Notes: generated from the sequence alone by a model not told the origin. Shown: positions 1 through 9,533, numbered from the stretch's first letter. The stretch is 64,000 bases of DNA from Paenibacillus sp. FSL H8-0332 (GCF_037963835.1 NZ_CP150145.1:1860001-1924000), one strand, 5' to 3'. Program-made: numbers and translations.

Positions 1-2
1 GA

Positions 3-1043
3 GCGGCCGCAGCGATTATCGAGATCGATGATCTGGAATGGAAAATGCGCGACCTGTCCGAGGAGGATGCACGTGTCAAGACGCGGCAGATGGCCGGACT
101 GATCAGAGCCTTCGTGGAGAGCACCAAGCTGGGAACCCTGATTCCCGTCCATCATCACCGGTTCGTGATTCTGTGCAGCCATCCCTCGGATAGCTTCCTC
201 AGTCTGCTGGATGAGCTGATTAAACAGATGGCCGGGAGCTCTCCCTGCACCTTAACCATCGGGGTCGGGCGTTACGCCCAGGATGAAGCGGGGCTGCATG
301 AATCTTACCAGCAGGCAACGGCCGCACTCAGCGCGAAGTGGCTGCTCGGGAAGAACCGGCTGATCCGTGATAACCTGGAGTCTTCCCCGCGCGGTACGCC
401 GGGGGCCCGGATCGAACAGACGGTTGTGCAGCTGCTGGAAGCGATCATCCAGTACGATCTGGTGGCGATTGACGATCATCTGCTGGAGCTGTTCACGAAT
501 GCCGGCAAGAAGGACGTCTATGAGCTGATTATCCGTATTACCTCCAAGCTGCATGCTGATCTTCAGCAGCAGAATGAGAATCTGTATGAGCTGCTCCAGT
601 GGGAGTCCCATCAGCCGGACATCCTGTTCCAGTTCGAGACGATTCATGATATTCTGTCGTGGATGAGACGGAGATTCTTCGAGCTGTCGGAGCTGCTGTA
701 CGTGAAGCGGCAGCGGCAGAAGCGCAAGCTGATCGACGAGATTATGAATTATGTGGAGGAGAATCTGGAGAAGAAGATCACGCTGAAGGAGGTAGCCGCC
801 CACTTCGACTTCACCCCGAACTACCTGGGCTTCTTGTTCAAGGAAGAATACGGTGTTCCCTTCAGCGAGTACGTCAACGAGCGCAAGACGGGCAGAGTGT
901 TCGAGCTGCTAAGTGATCCGACGCTTAAGATCTATGAGATTGCCGAACGGATGGGCTATAAGAATATTATCTATTTCAACCGGCAGTTCAAGCAGATCAC
1001 AGGCATGACACCGGGGGAATACCGCAAGAAACAGAAAATCTAA
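3..1043 (+). CDS. AraC-family response regulator, YesN type (5' end outside window)
   Basis: The reading frame is open from the first complete codon at base 3, so the N-terminus, probably a receiver domain, lies upstream of the window. What remains is a middle region with the degenerate GGDEF-like segment usual in YesN regulators (around TIGVGRYAQDEAGLHESY) and a C-terminal double helix-turn-helix of the AraC type, ending in the hallmark GYKNIIYFNRQFKQITGMTPGEYR. Such proteins are phosphorylated by a YesM-type kinase and activate sugar-uptake operons. The next genes encode an LplB/YtcP transporter, its likely target. A terminator follows within 15 bases of the stop, so it is transcribed separately from the transporter. 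The missing receiver domain is inferred from family architecture, not seen. Confidence 0.85.
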   Translation, partial: AAAAIIEIDDLEWKMRDLSEEDARVKTRQMAGLIRAFVESTKLGTLIPVHHHRFVILCSHPSDSFLSLLDELIKQMAGSSPCTLTIGVGRYAQDEAGLHESYQQATAALSAKWLLGKNRLIRDNLESSPRGTPGARIEQTVVQLLEAIIQYDLVAIDDHLLELFTNAGKKDVYELIIRITSKLHADLQQQNENLYELLQWESHQPDILFQFETIHDILSWMRRRFFELSELLYVKRQRQKRKLIDEIMNYVEENLEKKITLKEVAAHFDFTPNYLGFLFKEEYGVPFSEYVNERKTGRVFELLSDPTLKIYEIAERMGYKNIIYFNRQFKQITGMTPGEYRKKQKI

Positions 1044-1056
1044 GTTGAAGATTACC

Positions 1057-1100
1057 AAACGTTGCCAGTCCTGATTTCCAAATCAGAGGCAACGTTTTTT
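1057..1100 (+). terminator. Rho-independent terminator after the AraC regulator
   Basis: AAACGTTGCC (1057-1066) pairs with GGCAACGTTT (1088-1097), an inner CTGATT/AATCAG stem extends the hairpin, and a run of T follows. It sits 14 bases after the regulator stop. Confidence 0.85.
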
Positions 1101-1236
1101 GTGTTTTTGGAAAGCATATATTTTAAACCGATCGTTGAAAAAGTATTACTTTTAGTTGATAGCCCTAATCCACACCGGAAGAACGCTTATTTATAATAAG
1201 GCTATAGAGAAATGGGAATGGGAAAGGGGATTCAAG

Positions 1237-2163
1237 ATGAAACAGAAACAACACGGATTCTGGGACGATGTCAAGAAATACAGATCCTTGCTTCTTATGC
1301 TGACACCGGCTGTATTGTTCTTTCTGCTCTTTGCTTATCTGCCTATGTCGGGTATTGTGCTGGCATTTAAGCAATTTGATTATACTGGCGGGGTATTCGG
1401 CAGTCCGTGGAACGGACTGGATAACTTCAAATTCTTCATTGATTCCGGTGACGCCTGGCGCGTAACCCGAAATACAGCGTTATATAACATCGCATTCATC
1501 GTTGTGAACAACGGGCTTCAGATCTTTGCAGCGATCCTGCTGTTCGAGGTAGCGGGCAAATGGTTCCGCAAGCTGACCCAAACGGTATTGTTCCTGCCTT
1601 ATTTCATTTCCTGGGTTGTAGTTGGAGCCATTGCGTACAACCTGTTCAACTTCGATGTAGGTACCGTTAACGTATTGCTGAAGGGACTCGGTATGCAGCC
1701 GGTGGATATCTATAATACGGCAGCCTACTGGCCGTTTATCCTGGTCATTGTCTCCGCCTGGAAGACACTGGGCTACGGAACGATCATGTATCTGGCCGCG
1801 ATTACCAGCATTGACACCGAGATGTACGAAGCCGCCGAAATTGACGGCGCGAATATTTTCCAGCGCATTATGAAAATTACGATTCCGAACCTGATGCCGA
1901 CTGTCATCATTCTGGTGCTGCTGGCGATCGGTAATATCTTCCGCGGAGACTTCGGGATGTTCTACAATATGGTCGGCAACAACGGCCTGCTGTTCTCATC
2001 CACAGACGTAATCGACACCTTCGTCTTCCGCTCGCTGACCACATCCAATGAAATCGGGATGTCTGCGGCAGCCGGCTTCTACCAATCCCTGCTCGGCTTC
2101 GCAACCATCATGCTGGCCAACTATGCTGTACGCCGATACGACAAGGATCGCGCTCTATTCTAG
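1237..2163 (+). CDS. lplB: ABC transporter permease, LplB type
   Basis: Inner-membrane permease of a carbohydrate ABC importer (binding-protein-dependent, MalF-like side). About six hydrophobic segments are visible, and the cytoplasmic EAA loop that docks the ATPase reads EAAEIDGANIFQRI. The N-terminus is the short cytoplasmic tail plus first helix usual in LplB. The start at 1237 is chosen because GGAAAGGGG lies 7-15 bases upstream; an in-frame ATG at 1156 has no ribosome site and would add a hydrophilic tail. The ytcP-like permease and binding lipoprotein genes follow on the same strand, so this is the first gene of a three-gene importer operon. No ATPase is encoded nearby; such systems commonly share an MsmX-like ATPase (family knowledge). 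Substrate is unknown, with the GH35 gene downstream pointing to galactosides or pectic fragments. Confidence 0.9.
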   Translation: MKQKQHGFWDDVKKYRSLLLMLTPAVLFFLLFAYLPMSGIVLAFKQFDYTGGVFGSPWNGLDNFKFFIDSGDAWRVTRNTALYNIAFIVVNNGLQIFAAILLFEVAGKWFRKLTQTVLFLPYFISWVVVGAIAYNLFNFDVGTVNVLLKGLGMQPVDIYNTAAYWPFILVIVSAWKTLGYGTIMYLAAITSIDTEMYEAAEIDGANIFQRIMKITIPNLMPTVIILVLLAIGNIFRGDFGMFYNMVGNNGLLFSSTDVIDTFVFRSLTTSNEIGMSAAAGFYQSLLGFATIMLANYAVRRYDKDRALF

Positions 2164-2182
2164 GACAAGGAGGTAATGCCCA

Positions 2183-3112
2183 ATGAGTTCAACCACTGCA
2201 AATATTAAATCACCGGAAGTACGCAGAAAGCCTGAGGGCCGGGACAAGATGCTACTATCCATCATCGGATACGTAACCCTTACGGTACTGGCCATCTTCT
2301 GTATCTTCCCGTTCATTCTGGTTATCTCTTCCTCTCTGAGTGAAGAGAGCGCGATTATCGAGAAAGGGTTCCAGATCTTCCCGACTGCCTTCTCGACAGA
2401 AGCGTACAGCCTGCTGTTCAAGTATCCGGCTGAGATGCTCAGAGCCTATGGGGTGACGATCTCCGTTACGGCCATCGGTACTATTGTCGGATTGTTCCTG
2501 ACGTCAATGACAGCCTACGTGCTGTCCCGGAGAGATTTCAAATGGCGCAGCCGCTTCTCCTTCTTCTTCTTCTTCACTACATTGTTCAGCGGCGGTCTGG
2601 TTCCATGGTACCTGATGATCATCAACTATCTGCATCTGAAGGATACGCTTCTGGTACTGATCCTGCCGATGATGATGAACGTCTTCTATATTATTGTCAT
2701 GAAGTCCTTCATGAGCAGCATCCCGGATGCCATTACAGAATCCGCCAAAATAGACGGAGCCGGCGATTTCCGGATCTTCATGCAGCTGATTGTGCCGTTG
2801 TCCAAGCCCGCCCTGGCGACCATTGGTCTGTTCATTGCCTTGGCTTACTGGAACGACTGGTACAACGCATTGCTCTTCATCTCCAAGTCGGAGCTGATGC
2901 CGCTGCAGTATTATCTCTACAAAATGTTAGGCAATATGGATGGAATGCGTAAGGCGATGATGGCTTCCGGTGCGGTGGTCAACACGGACCTGCCAACCGA
3001 AAGTCTGAAGATGGCCATGACGATTGTGGCTACGGGACCGATCCTGCTGGCGTATCCGTTCATCCAGAAATATTTTGTAACAGGACTTACGATTGGTGCA
3101 GTCAAAGGATGA
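2183..3112 (+). CDS. ytcP: ABC transporter permease, YtcP type
   Basis: Second permease (MalG-like) of the importer that begins with the LplB-type gene. Six membrane segments are visible; the EAA loop reads ESAKIDGAGDFRIFMQLIVPLSKP, and the C-terminus ends in the typical QKYFVTGLTIGAVKG. A strong AAGGAGGT lies 8 bases before the ATG and the gap to the previous gene is 19 bases, so the two are co-transcribed. Length (309 residues) is normal. It should pair with the LplB permease and the downstream lipoprotein. Confidence 0.92.
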   Translation: MSSTTANIKSPEVRRKPEGRDKMLLSIIGYVTLTVLAIFCIFPFILVISSSLSEESAIIEKGFQIFPTAFSTEAYSLLFKYPAEMLRAYGVTISVTAIGTIVGLFLTSMTAYVLSRRDFKWRSRFSFFFFFTTLFSGGLVPWYLMIINYLHLKDTLLVLILPMMMNVFYIIVMKSFMSSIPDAITESAKIDGAGDFRIFMQLIVPLSKPALATIGLFIALAYWNDWYNALLFISKSELMPLQYYLYKMLGNMDGMRKAMMASGAVVNTDLPTESLKMAMTIVATGPILLAYPFIQKYFVTGLTIGAVKG

Positions 3113-3179
3113 TCACAGGGTAACCTGGTTATCAATATAAGACTTAGGGCAACTATTACTTAAGGGGGAAATACAGGTC

Positions 3180-4754
3180 ATGATGAACAAGAAAAAGAAA
3201 CTAACAGTTACGCTTGCAACGATGATGGCGCTTGGAACGGTCCTCAGTGCCTGCGGCGGCAATAATAACGCAAATACAGGAGCGGAGGCCACTAAGGCTC
3301 CGGCGACATCGGAAGGAGCAACAAATTCCGGTGCTCCGGACACCTCCAAAGAAGTGAAGCTCAAAATGATTCTGCTCGGGCCACAGCCTGGCGATTATGA
3401 CAAGGTCTTCGGAGAGCTGAACACCAAGCTCAAAGAGAAAATCAATGCCACAGTAGAAACTGAATTCCTCGATTGGTCCGACTGGACCCAGAAATATCCG
3501 CTGAAATTCGCAGCGAACGAAGACTTCGATCTCGTATATACAGCGAACTGGGCCTTCTATAACGATCAGGCGCTGAAAGGCGGATTCCTGGAGCTAACAG
3601 ATGATATGCTGACCAAATACATGCCACAGACCTGGGAAGCGATGCCGAAAGTGAACTGGCAGCAAGCCAAGGTGGACGGCAAGCTCTACATGGTTCCTAA
3701 TAACAATGTTGAAGTAACCGACAAAGTGGTGCTGTACCGTGAGGATCTGCGCAAAAAACACAATCTGCCTGAAATCAACAGTGCTGAATCATATGCTACT
3801 TATCTGAAGGCCATTGCCAAAGATGAGAAAGGCATCACCGCATTCGGTGCCAAGCCTGCAGACGGCTGGAAATTCCATGAGCTGGATCAGACGCTGCTGG
3901 AGCAGAACAACAACTTCAACCTGGTAGATGCAAGCCTGCTTCCGCTGGCGTACAAGCTGGATGATGCATCCGGTAAAGTCTTCAATATCTATGACACACC
4001 TGAATTCACTTCCCTGCTTCAATATTACAAAGACCTGGCCGATAACGGCGCGTGGTCCAAGAACGTAGTCAGCAACAAAAACGATGTATGGCAGGATGTG
4101 AAAGCAGGCAAGGTATCCTCCTATGCGCACAATCTGGGTACTGTAGCGGCTAACCTGGCTGAAATGCGCCGTGACAAACCGGATGTAGAGCTGGGCATTG
4201 CTGACCTTACCCCGGACAAAAAGAAAATTGCTGCGATCTCTACACAGAACGGGATGTCCGTCCATGCGACCTCTAAGAACCCAGAGCGCGCCCTGATGCT
4301 GCTCGATCTGCTGCAGAATGACAAGGAAATTCACGACTTGACTATGTACGGTATCGCCGGAAGCAACTACAATCCGGAAGGCGACAAGAAGTTCACCGCC
4401 GGTCCTGCTGCCGCTAACTACACTGGCTTCTCGAACTGGGGCTGGAACTCCCCGCTGAACCGTCAGGATGCAGCGTATCCTAAAGAAGCGGACGATATGT
4501 TCAACACTTGGCAGTCCAGCATCTATCACTTCCCGCTGGAAACCTTCGTCTTCGACACTACGCCAGTGAAGAACGAAGTGGCTAACATCGGCAACGTGAT
4601 GTTGCGTTATGCGATTCCGCTTGAGTATGGCTTGATCGATGATCTGGCTAAAGGTCAGGCAGACCTGATCAAGCAGCTGAAATCAGCAGGTCTGGATAAA
4701 GTACAGACTGAAATGCAGACACAGATCGATGCGTTCCTCGCAGCGCAGAAATAA
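3180..4754 (+). CDS. Extracellular solute-binding lipoprotein (LplA-like)
   Basis: Substrate-binding component of the LplB/YtcP importer. The N-terminus is a lipoprotein signal: a Lys-rich stretch, a hydrophobic core and the lipobox LSAC followed by GGNNN, then a flexible Ala/Thr/Ser-rich linker before the mature domain starts near EVKLKMILLGPQPGDYDK. At 524 residues it matches the long LplA-like binding proteins that accompany LplB and YtcP. Two ATG codons are adjacent (3180 and 3183) behind TAAGGGGGA, so the exact start is ambiguous by one codon. It ends just before a strong terminator. The ligand is not deducible; complex oligosaccharides are usual for this family. Confidence 0.9.
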   Translation: MMNKKKKLTVTLATMMALGTVLSACGGNNNANTGAEATKAPATSEGATNSGAPDTSKEVKLKMILLGPQPGDYDKVFGELNTKLKEKINATVETEFLDWSDWTQKYPLKFAANEDFDLVYTANWAFYNDQALKGGFLELTDDMLTKYMPQTWEAMPKVNWQQAKVDGKLYMVPNNNVEVTDKVVLYREDLRKKHNLPEINSAESYATYLKAIAKDEKGITAFGAKPADGWKFHELDQTLLEQNNNFNLVDASLLPLAYKLDDASGKVFNIYDTPEFTSLLQYYKDLADNGAWSKNVVSNKNDVWQDVKAGKVSSYAHNLGTVAANLAEMRRDKPDVELGIADLTPDKKKIAAISTQNGMSVHATSKNPERALMLLDLLQNDKEIHDLTMYGIAGSNYNPEGDKKFTAGPAAANYTGFSNWGWNSPLNRQDAAYPKEADDMFNTWQSSIYHFPLETFVFDTTPVKNEVANIGNVMLRYAIPLEYGLIDDLAKGQADLIKQLKSAGLDKVQTEMQTQIDAFLAAQK

Positions 4755-4771
4755 CAGAATAAGCTTACGGG

Positions 4772-4804
4772 CTGCCCCAAAGCATTAGCTTTGGGGCAGT
4801 TTTT
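4772..4804 (+). terminator. Rho-independent terminator of the importer operon
   Basis: CTGCCCCAAAGC (4772-4783) and GCTTTGGGGCAG (4788-4799) form a perfect 12-bp stem with a 4-base loop, followed by five T residues. Confidence 0.93.
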
Positions 4805-4863
4805 ATGAAATTATAGGTATAGGTTGTACACGGATCATACATTAGGGCAAAGGAGCGATTCTC

Positions 4864-7218
4864 ATGAAATATACGATACAGGCTGGAGTGTCTCCCAAAA
4901 AAATCTACCCGTCCACACTGCGGCTGGGCGGGAGCAACCCCCAAGGGGACGAGCTCAGCTTCACCAATTATTATATGGAGCTGAACGGCAAGCCCTACTT
5001 CGCCATCTGCGGGGAATTCCATTATTCACGGTATCCCGAAGCGGACTGGGAGAGCGAGATCCGCAAGCTGAAGCTGTCGGGAATTAACGTGGTTGCGACT
5101 TATATTTTCTGGAATCATCATGAAGAGCTGGAAGGGGAGTTCGAATGGGCGGGCAACCGCAACCTCCGGCGATTCGTGGAGCTGTGCCGGGAGAATGGCC
5201 TATACGTCATCCTGCGTGTGGGTCCGTTCTGTCATGGCGAGGTCAAGAACGGCGGACTGCCGGACTGGCTGTTCGGGCGTGAATTCGCGGTTCGCTCCAA
5301 TGACGAGGGCTACCTGAAGTATGTGAACCGACTGTTCCGGGAAATCGGCAATCAGTCTGATGGGCAGATGTTCAAGGATGGCGGCCCGGTGATCGGGATT
5401 CAGCTGGAGAATGAGCTGAATGCTGCGGCCGCTCTCTGGGAAGAGACCGCCAAGCAGGGTGACGAATATCTCAGCGGCGGCGCAAGCGGGGAAGCCGGAT
5501 CGGAGCATATGCGTCTGCTTAAGAAGGTTGCGGTGGATTCCGGTCTGATCGCTCCGATCTATACCAGCACCGGCTGGGGCGAGGCGCCGTTCCTGGAGGA
5601 TGAGGTGCTTCCGCTGTATGGCGGGTATGCATATACTCCGTGGAGCATCAGTGATCCGAATCAGGTCCAGAAGCCAACGCCGGAATATGTATTCGTGAAC
5701 TTCCATGATGACAAGGCGCCGGGCGGCGAATTCAATCCGCCGTATGCGCGGACGAAATACCCGTTCGCCTGCTGTGAGATGGGCGGCGGGATGCAGACCT
5801 GGTATCTGTCCCGGTTCCAGGTGGAGCCGGAAAGTGTAATTGCCATGACCTTAATGAAGCTTGCCGGGGGCTGCAACTTCATCGGGTATTATATGTTCCA
5901 CGGCGGAACGAATCCGGTGGGAAGAACGGGATACCTGAACGAGAGCACCACCCCGAAGCTGACCTATGACTTCCAGGCGCCGATTGGCGAATTCGGCCAA
6001 ATTCGCGAGTCGAATCATCTGCTTCGTCCGCTTCATTATTTCCTGCGCCGGTTCGCAGACCGGCTTGCACCGCTGGCAACTGTGCTTCCCGAGGGGGCAG
6101 AAGCAGTTACGCCGGAGGATGCGCATACGCTGCGTTATGCAGTCCGCACGGACGGCAAGTCCGGGTTCCTGTTCGTCAATAATTATCAGGACCATGTGGA
6201 GATGGATACGCATGAGGAGGTTGTGTTTACGGTAGAGCTGGGAGAGGAGACGCTAAGCTTCCCGCAGCGGAGTAAGCTGACGGTTCAGCCCAAGGCTTCC
6301 TTCCTGCTGCCGTTCAACTTCGCACTGGATGGTCTGAATCTTAAGTCTGCTACAGCCCAGCCTGTAACGGTTGTCGAAAGCGAGGAAGCGGCTACCTACT
6401 TCTTCTCCATGCCAGAGGGGGTAGACGGTGAGTTCCAGATCGACGCGGCTGCTGGCATTCTTGATGTGACTGCGGATGCCGGGGACGTAGCAGAGAATGG
6501 CGGCTACAATGTGCTGATTCCGCATGACCAATCTTCGATGATTGTGATCCGGCGGGACGAAGCCAGAGAAGTCCGCATCTATGCAATGAGCGCTCGTGAA
6601 GCTGCGGCTCTGTGGGAGCTTGAGGAGAACGGTCAGAACCGCATCATCTTCTCACCGGCTCCTCCTGTTCAGACCCCGGACGGGATGGAATTCATCAGCC
6701 CGGGACATCATGCGTTCACATTCCGCGAATACACGGGTGGAGCTGAGGCGGCAACGCAGTGGAATACAGCGCAGGCGGATGCAACGGTCAGCGCACATAC
6801 AGGAGGCTGGTTCCAGGCTTATGAGGTACAGGTACCGCAGAAGGAAGTCGCGGTTACGCTGCGCCGGATTCAGGACCACAAGGTTGTCCTCCAGTTGCCC
6901 GAGGATGTCCTCGAGAGCACGGAAGAAGTACTGCTGAGCATCGACTATACCGGAAATGTAGGCTATGCCTTCGCTGCCGGACAACTGTTCCACGACCATT
7001 TCTATAACGGCTTGCCGTGGGAAATCGGCCTGTCCCGGTTCCGGGAGGTGCTGCGCCGGGGTGAGATTGTGCTGGAGACCACGCCGCGCCGCACCGGTGC
7101 CGTCAAGCTGGCCGACGATGCCGCCATGGCCGTGGAGAAGGTATTCGAGGGCGAAGCCGTTGCCGTGTTCCATAGTGTGACCGCTACGAAGGTGTACCGG
7201 ATCGCGCTTAGACGGTAA
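4864..7218 (+). CDS. GH35-family beta-galactosidase
   Basis: Glycoside hydrolase family 35 beta-galactosidase, 784 residues, without a signal peptide and so probably cytoplasmic. The catalytic barrel starts near residue 38 (ELNGKPYFAICGEFHYSRYP). The family signature appears at about 174-185 (GGPVIGIQLENE), where Glu184 is the expected acid/base. Glu305 in FACCEMGGG is the likely nucleophile. C-terminal beta domains follow from about residue 420. It starts at an ATG with AAAGGAG eight bases upstream, 60 bases after the importer terminator, so it has its own promoter or relies on read-through. Next to the importer it presumably removes terminal beta-linked galactose from imported oligosaccharides. 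Substrate specificity is inferred only. Confidence 0.9.
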   Translation: MKYTIQAGVSPKKIYPSTLRLGGSNPQGDELSFTNYYMELNGKPYFAICGEFHYSRYPEADWESEIRKLKLSGINVVATYIFWNHHEELEGEFEWAGNRNLRRFVELCRENGLYVILRVGPFCHGEVKNGGLPDWLFGREFAVRSNDEGYLKYVNRLFREIGNQSDGQMFKDGGPVIGIQLENELNAAAALWEETAKQGDEYLSGGASGEAGSEHMRLLKKVAVDSGLIAPIYTSTGWGEAPFLEDEVLPLYGGYAYTPWSISDPNQVQKPTPEYVFVNFHDDKAPGGEFNPPYARTKYPFACCEMGGGMQTWYLSRFQVEPESVIAMTLMKLAGGCNFIGYYMFHGGTNPVGRTGYLNESTTPKLTYDFQAPIGEFGQIRESNHLLRPLHYFLRRFADRLAPLATVLPEGAEAVTPEDAHTLRYAVRTDGKSGFLFVNNYQDHVEMDTHEEVVFTVELGEETLSFPQRSKLTVQPKASFLLPFNFALDGLNLKSATAQPVTVVESEEAATYFFSMPEGVDGEFQIDAAAGILDVTADAGDVAENGGYNVLIPHDQSSMIVIRRDEAREVRIYAMSAREAAALWELEENGQNRIIFSPAPPVQTPDGMEFISPGHHAFTFREYTGGAEAATQWNTAQADATVSAHTGGWFQAYEVQVPQKEVAVTLRRIQDHKVVLQLPEDVLESTEEVLLSIDYTGNVGYAFAAGQLFHDHFYNGLPWEIGLSRFREVLRRGEIVLETTPRRTGAVKLADDAAMAVEKVFEGEAVAVFHSVTATKVYRIALRR

Positions 7219-7365
7219 AGAAACGACTTCAACGTCCCTGTGGCCCATCCGCCCCGTGGACCATCGCCCCCTCTTTACCTTCGCTGGGAGGCTGGTGCGG
7301 TACTTCGCGGTTCTATGCGGACTGGGAGGCCCTTATAGTCCTGAAAGGGCTGGATTCGCCGAACT

Positions 7366-7496
7366 TGCGGACTCAGTGGACCTTAAGCTGCTTATTTGCA
7401 GTCATTGCGGGCCCGAAATTGCAAAATAAGTGCATCTGAGTCCGCAGGCGCGAAAAACAGGGCAGTATTAGCGAAATAAGGTCATCTGAGTCCGCA
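7366..7496. repeat. Intergenic GAGTCCGC repeat, three copies about 50 bp apart
   Basis: Two direct copies share the core AAATAAG..CATCTGAGTCCGCA (7421-7446 and 7471-7496, offset exactly 50). A third copy lies in the opposite orientation at 7366-7399 (TGCGGACTCAGTGGACC...CTTATTTGC). The gene-free stretch 7219-7720 contains nothing else that looks coding. Confidence 0.75.
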
Positions 7497-7614
7497 TCTC
7501 CTGGGGGAATCCGGGATGGGTGGCAGGCTGCGCGGAAGGGATTTTGGAACTGGAGGAGCGGCAGCGTCCGCCTGAAAGCTTTCCGTAGGAAAGCTAGCTT
7601 CGGAAGCATAGTCT

Positions 7615-7661
7615 GTTTGGATTTCTACTGCGGCCAGCAATTTGAATCGGGAAATCCAAAC
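7615..7661. repeat. Intergenic inverted repeat
   Basis: GTTTGGATTTC (7615-7625) is perfectly complementary to GAAATCCAAAC (7651-7661) around a 25-base loop. The related blocks CTACTGCGGCCAGCAATT and CTAACAGCGGCTGGAATT sit at 7625 and 7662. No T-run follows, so it does not look like a terminator. Confidence 0.6.
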
Positions 7662-7720
7662 CTAACAGCGGCTGGAATTCCAAAATCTCCGCAGTGATGG
7701 TTATACCAGGGAATCAAAAC

Positions 7721-7763
7721 AGAAAAAGGCACGGCCCGAGCGAATTCGCTTAGGCCGTGCCTT
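7721..7763 (-). terminator. Rho-independent terminator of the minus-strand permease pair
   Basis: On the minus strand AAGGCACGGCC (from 7763) pairs with GGCCGTGCCTT (to 7726), followed by a T-run. It lies 43 bases past the stop of the MalG-like permease. Confidence 0.9.
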
Positions 7764-7806
7764 ATTTACCGTTCGGAAGCGGGCAGAGTAGAGGGGAAGT
7801 ACAGGA

Positions 7807-8643
7807 TCAGCCCTTAACCGCCCCTGCCACAACGCCCTTCACAATGTATTTCTGCAGGAAGATGAAGACCACGATCGAAGGAAGCACCGCCATTACCATA
7901 GCGGTCATGGCATACTGCCAGTCCGAGGTATACTGGCCCACGAAGGTGTAAGCGGCCAGCGTTAACGTTTTCGTCTCCGGCGAACCATTGACCATCAGCA
8001 GCGGGAGCAGGAAGTCATTCCAGATCCACATGACATCAATGATGACAATGGTCGTGGTGACCGATTTCAGCAGCGGGAAGATCACGCTGAAGAACAGGCG
8101 GAAGCCGGAAGCGCCGTCAATCGTCGCGCTCTCATCAATCTCCGTTGGGATTCCCTTCACGAAGCCGTGATAGATGAACACCGCCAGCGGAGCGCCGAAG
8201 CCCCAATACAGGAGACCCAGTCCCCAGGTGCTCTCCGACAGGTTCAGGTTCTTGGCGGTCTGGAGGACCGTCAGCATGATCGACTGGAACGGGATCAGCA
8301 TCGGCATAATGCACAGGAAGTACAGGACACCGCTCCATCTGGTTTTGGTCCGGGCCAGCTTATAGGCGGCGATGGAGGAGATGAATACAATACCGAGCAG
8401 GCCGACACCGGTAATGATGAAGTTATTCAGGAACAGCCGCGGATAGTTGATGAACTCCCAGACATAGGCGTAGTTGCTGAAGGTCAGCTTCTGCGGCAGG
8501 GCGATGACATCGGTCATGACCTCGCCGAAGCTTTTGAGCGAATTGATAATCGTCAGGAATAGCGGGTACAGGAACAGCAGAGACAAGAGGACCAGAATAA
8601 CCTCCAGGATGATCTTGCCTGCCTTGTTGTGGTTGGTTGTCAT
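7807..8643 (-). CDS. Carbohydrate ABC transporter permease, MalG type
   Basis: Six-helix permease, 278 residues, with the EAA loop ESATIDGASGFRLFFSVIFP and the C-terminal QKYIVKGVVAGAVKG typical of MalG-like subunits. Its ATG overlaps the stop codon of the upstream permease by one base (TAATG), indicating translational coupling. The partner binding protein is probably the lipoprotein at 13365, on the other strand beyond the kinase/regulator pair. A terminator ends the transcript. No ATPase gene is present, as is usual for importers that share a common MsmX-type ATPase. Confidence 0.9.
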   Translation of the reverse strand: MTTNHNKAGKIILEVILVLLSLLFLYPLFLTIINSLKSFGEVMTDVIALPQKLTFSNYAYVWEFINYPRLFLNNFIITGVGLLGIVFISSIAAYKLARTKTRWSGVLYFLCIMPMLIPFQSIMLTVLQTAKNLNLSESTWGLGLLYWGFGAPLAVFIYHGFVKGIPTEIDESATIDGASGFRLFFSVIFPLLKSVTTTIVIIDVMWIWNDFLLPLLMVNGSPETKTLTLAAYTFVGQYTSDWQYAMTAMVMAVLPSIVVFIFLQKYIVKGVVAGAVKG

Positions 8644-9533
8644 TAGGCCTCTACCTCTCTCCGTTTAAAGACGGTCAGCTGGATGATCGTTACGGCAAGC
8701 ACGGCAAGGAACAGAATGAGCGCTTTGGCTGTACCGTAGCCGTACAGGTTGTTCTGGAATGTATCCCGGTAGATATCATAAGCGATACTATACGTAGTTC
8801 CGCCGGGACCGCCGCCGGTCAGTGACAGGATGACATCGAACACCTTGATCGAATTGGTGAGCGCCATGAACACAGAGATCGTGATCGATGGGGCAAGCAG
8901 CGGCAGCGTAATGCTGAAGAATCGTCTCAGCGGTCCGGCACCGTCAACCGTAGCAGCTTCCTTGAGATCCTCAGGCACAGATTGCAGACCGGCAATGTAA
9001 ATGACTAGATAGAACCCGATGGACTGCCAGATGGATACGCCCAAGATGGAGATGAAGGCCAGACCCGGTGTCCCGAGCCAGCTTAGATCGAAGATCGCCC
9101 AGCCTGTGCTCTCGCCCAGCGAGTTGAAGCCCTGCATGAAGATGAATTTCCAGATGAAGCCGACAATGACCAGACTGAGGATATACGGGATGAAGAAGGC
9201 CGCTCTCAGCCAGGAGGTGCTTCTCAGCTTCATGTCCAGCAGCACCGCCAGCAGAATCGCCAGCACGTTGACTATGACAATGTAGAGCACCGCATATTTA
9301 ATCGTGAACCAGGCGGCATCCGAGAAGTTGGTATCGCCTGCGAAGATCTGCTTGAAATTATCCAGGCCGACGAACTTGGGGTGCTTGGAGATCCCGTTCC
9401 ACTTGGTCATCGAATAGCGGATGGTCATGGCGAAGGGAATATAGAAGGCTACAGCGATACAGATCAGAACCGGGAGAGTAAAGATTCCGAATTCGAATTT
9501 CTCGCGCCATCTTTTGCCGAGTGTTTTTAACAT
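8643..9533 (-). CDS. Carbohydrate ABC transporter permease, MalF type
   Basis: First gene of the minus-strand permease pair, about 296 residues from the chosen start. Membrane helices begin at FGIFTLPVLICIAVAFYIPF and the EAA loop reads EAATVDGAGPLRRFFSITLP. The ATG at 9533 has AAGAGGTG at proper spacing; the longer frame to 9596 adds an unlikely hydrophilic leader. The sequence resembles UgpA/MsmF/RafF-like permeases that take up raffinose-type sugars, which would fit the GH36 gene nearby. The upstream region (9534-9740) is shared with the divergent sensor kinase gene and must hold promoters for both. Confidence 0.9.
   Translation of the reverse strand: MLKTLGKRWREKFEFGIFTLPVLICIAVAFYIPFAMTIRYSMTKWNGISKHPKFVGLDNFKQIFAGDTNFSDAAWFTIKYAVLYIVIVNVLAILLAVLLDMKLRSTSWLRAAFFIPYILSLVIVGFIWKFIFMQGFNSLGESTGWAIFDLSWLGTPGLAFISILGVSIWQSIGFYLVIYIAGLQSVPEDLKEAATVDGAGPLRRFFSITLPLLAPSITISVFMALTNSIKVFDVILSLTGGGPGGTTYSIAYDIYRDTFQNNLYGYGTAKALILFLAVLAVTIIQLTVFKRREVEA

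Noticed and set aside
1156..1236. Upstream extension of the LplB-type permease
   Set aside because: No ribosome site lies at 1156, and the extra residues are not typical; ATG 1237 is well supported.
6652..7248. Long minus-strand frame opposite the GH35 gene
   Set aside because: It is the complement of a clear hydrolase gene, has no ribosome site and no recognisable motif; long antisense frames are expected in GC-rich genes.
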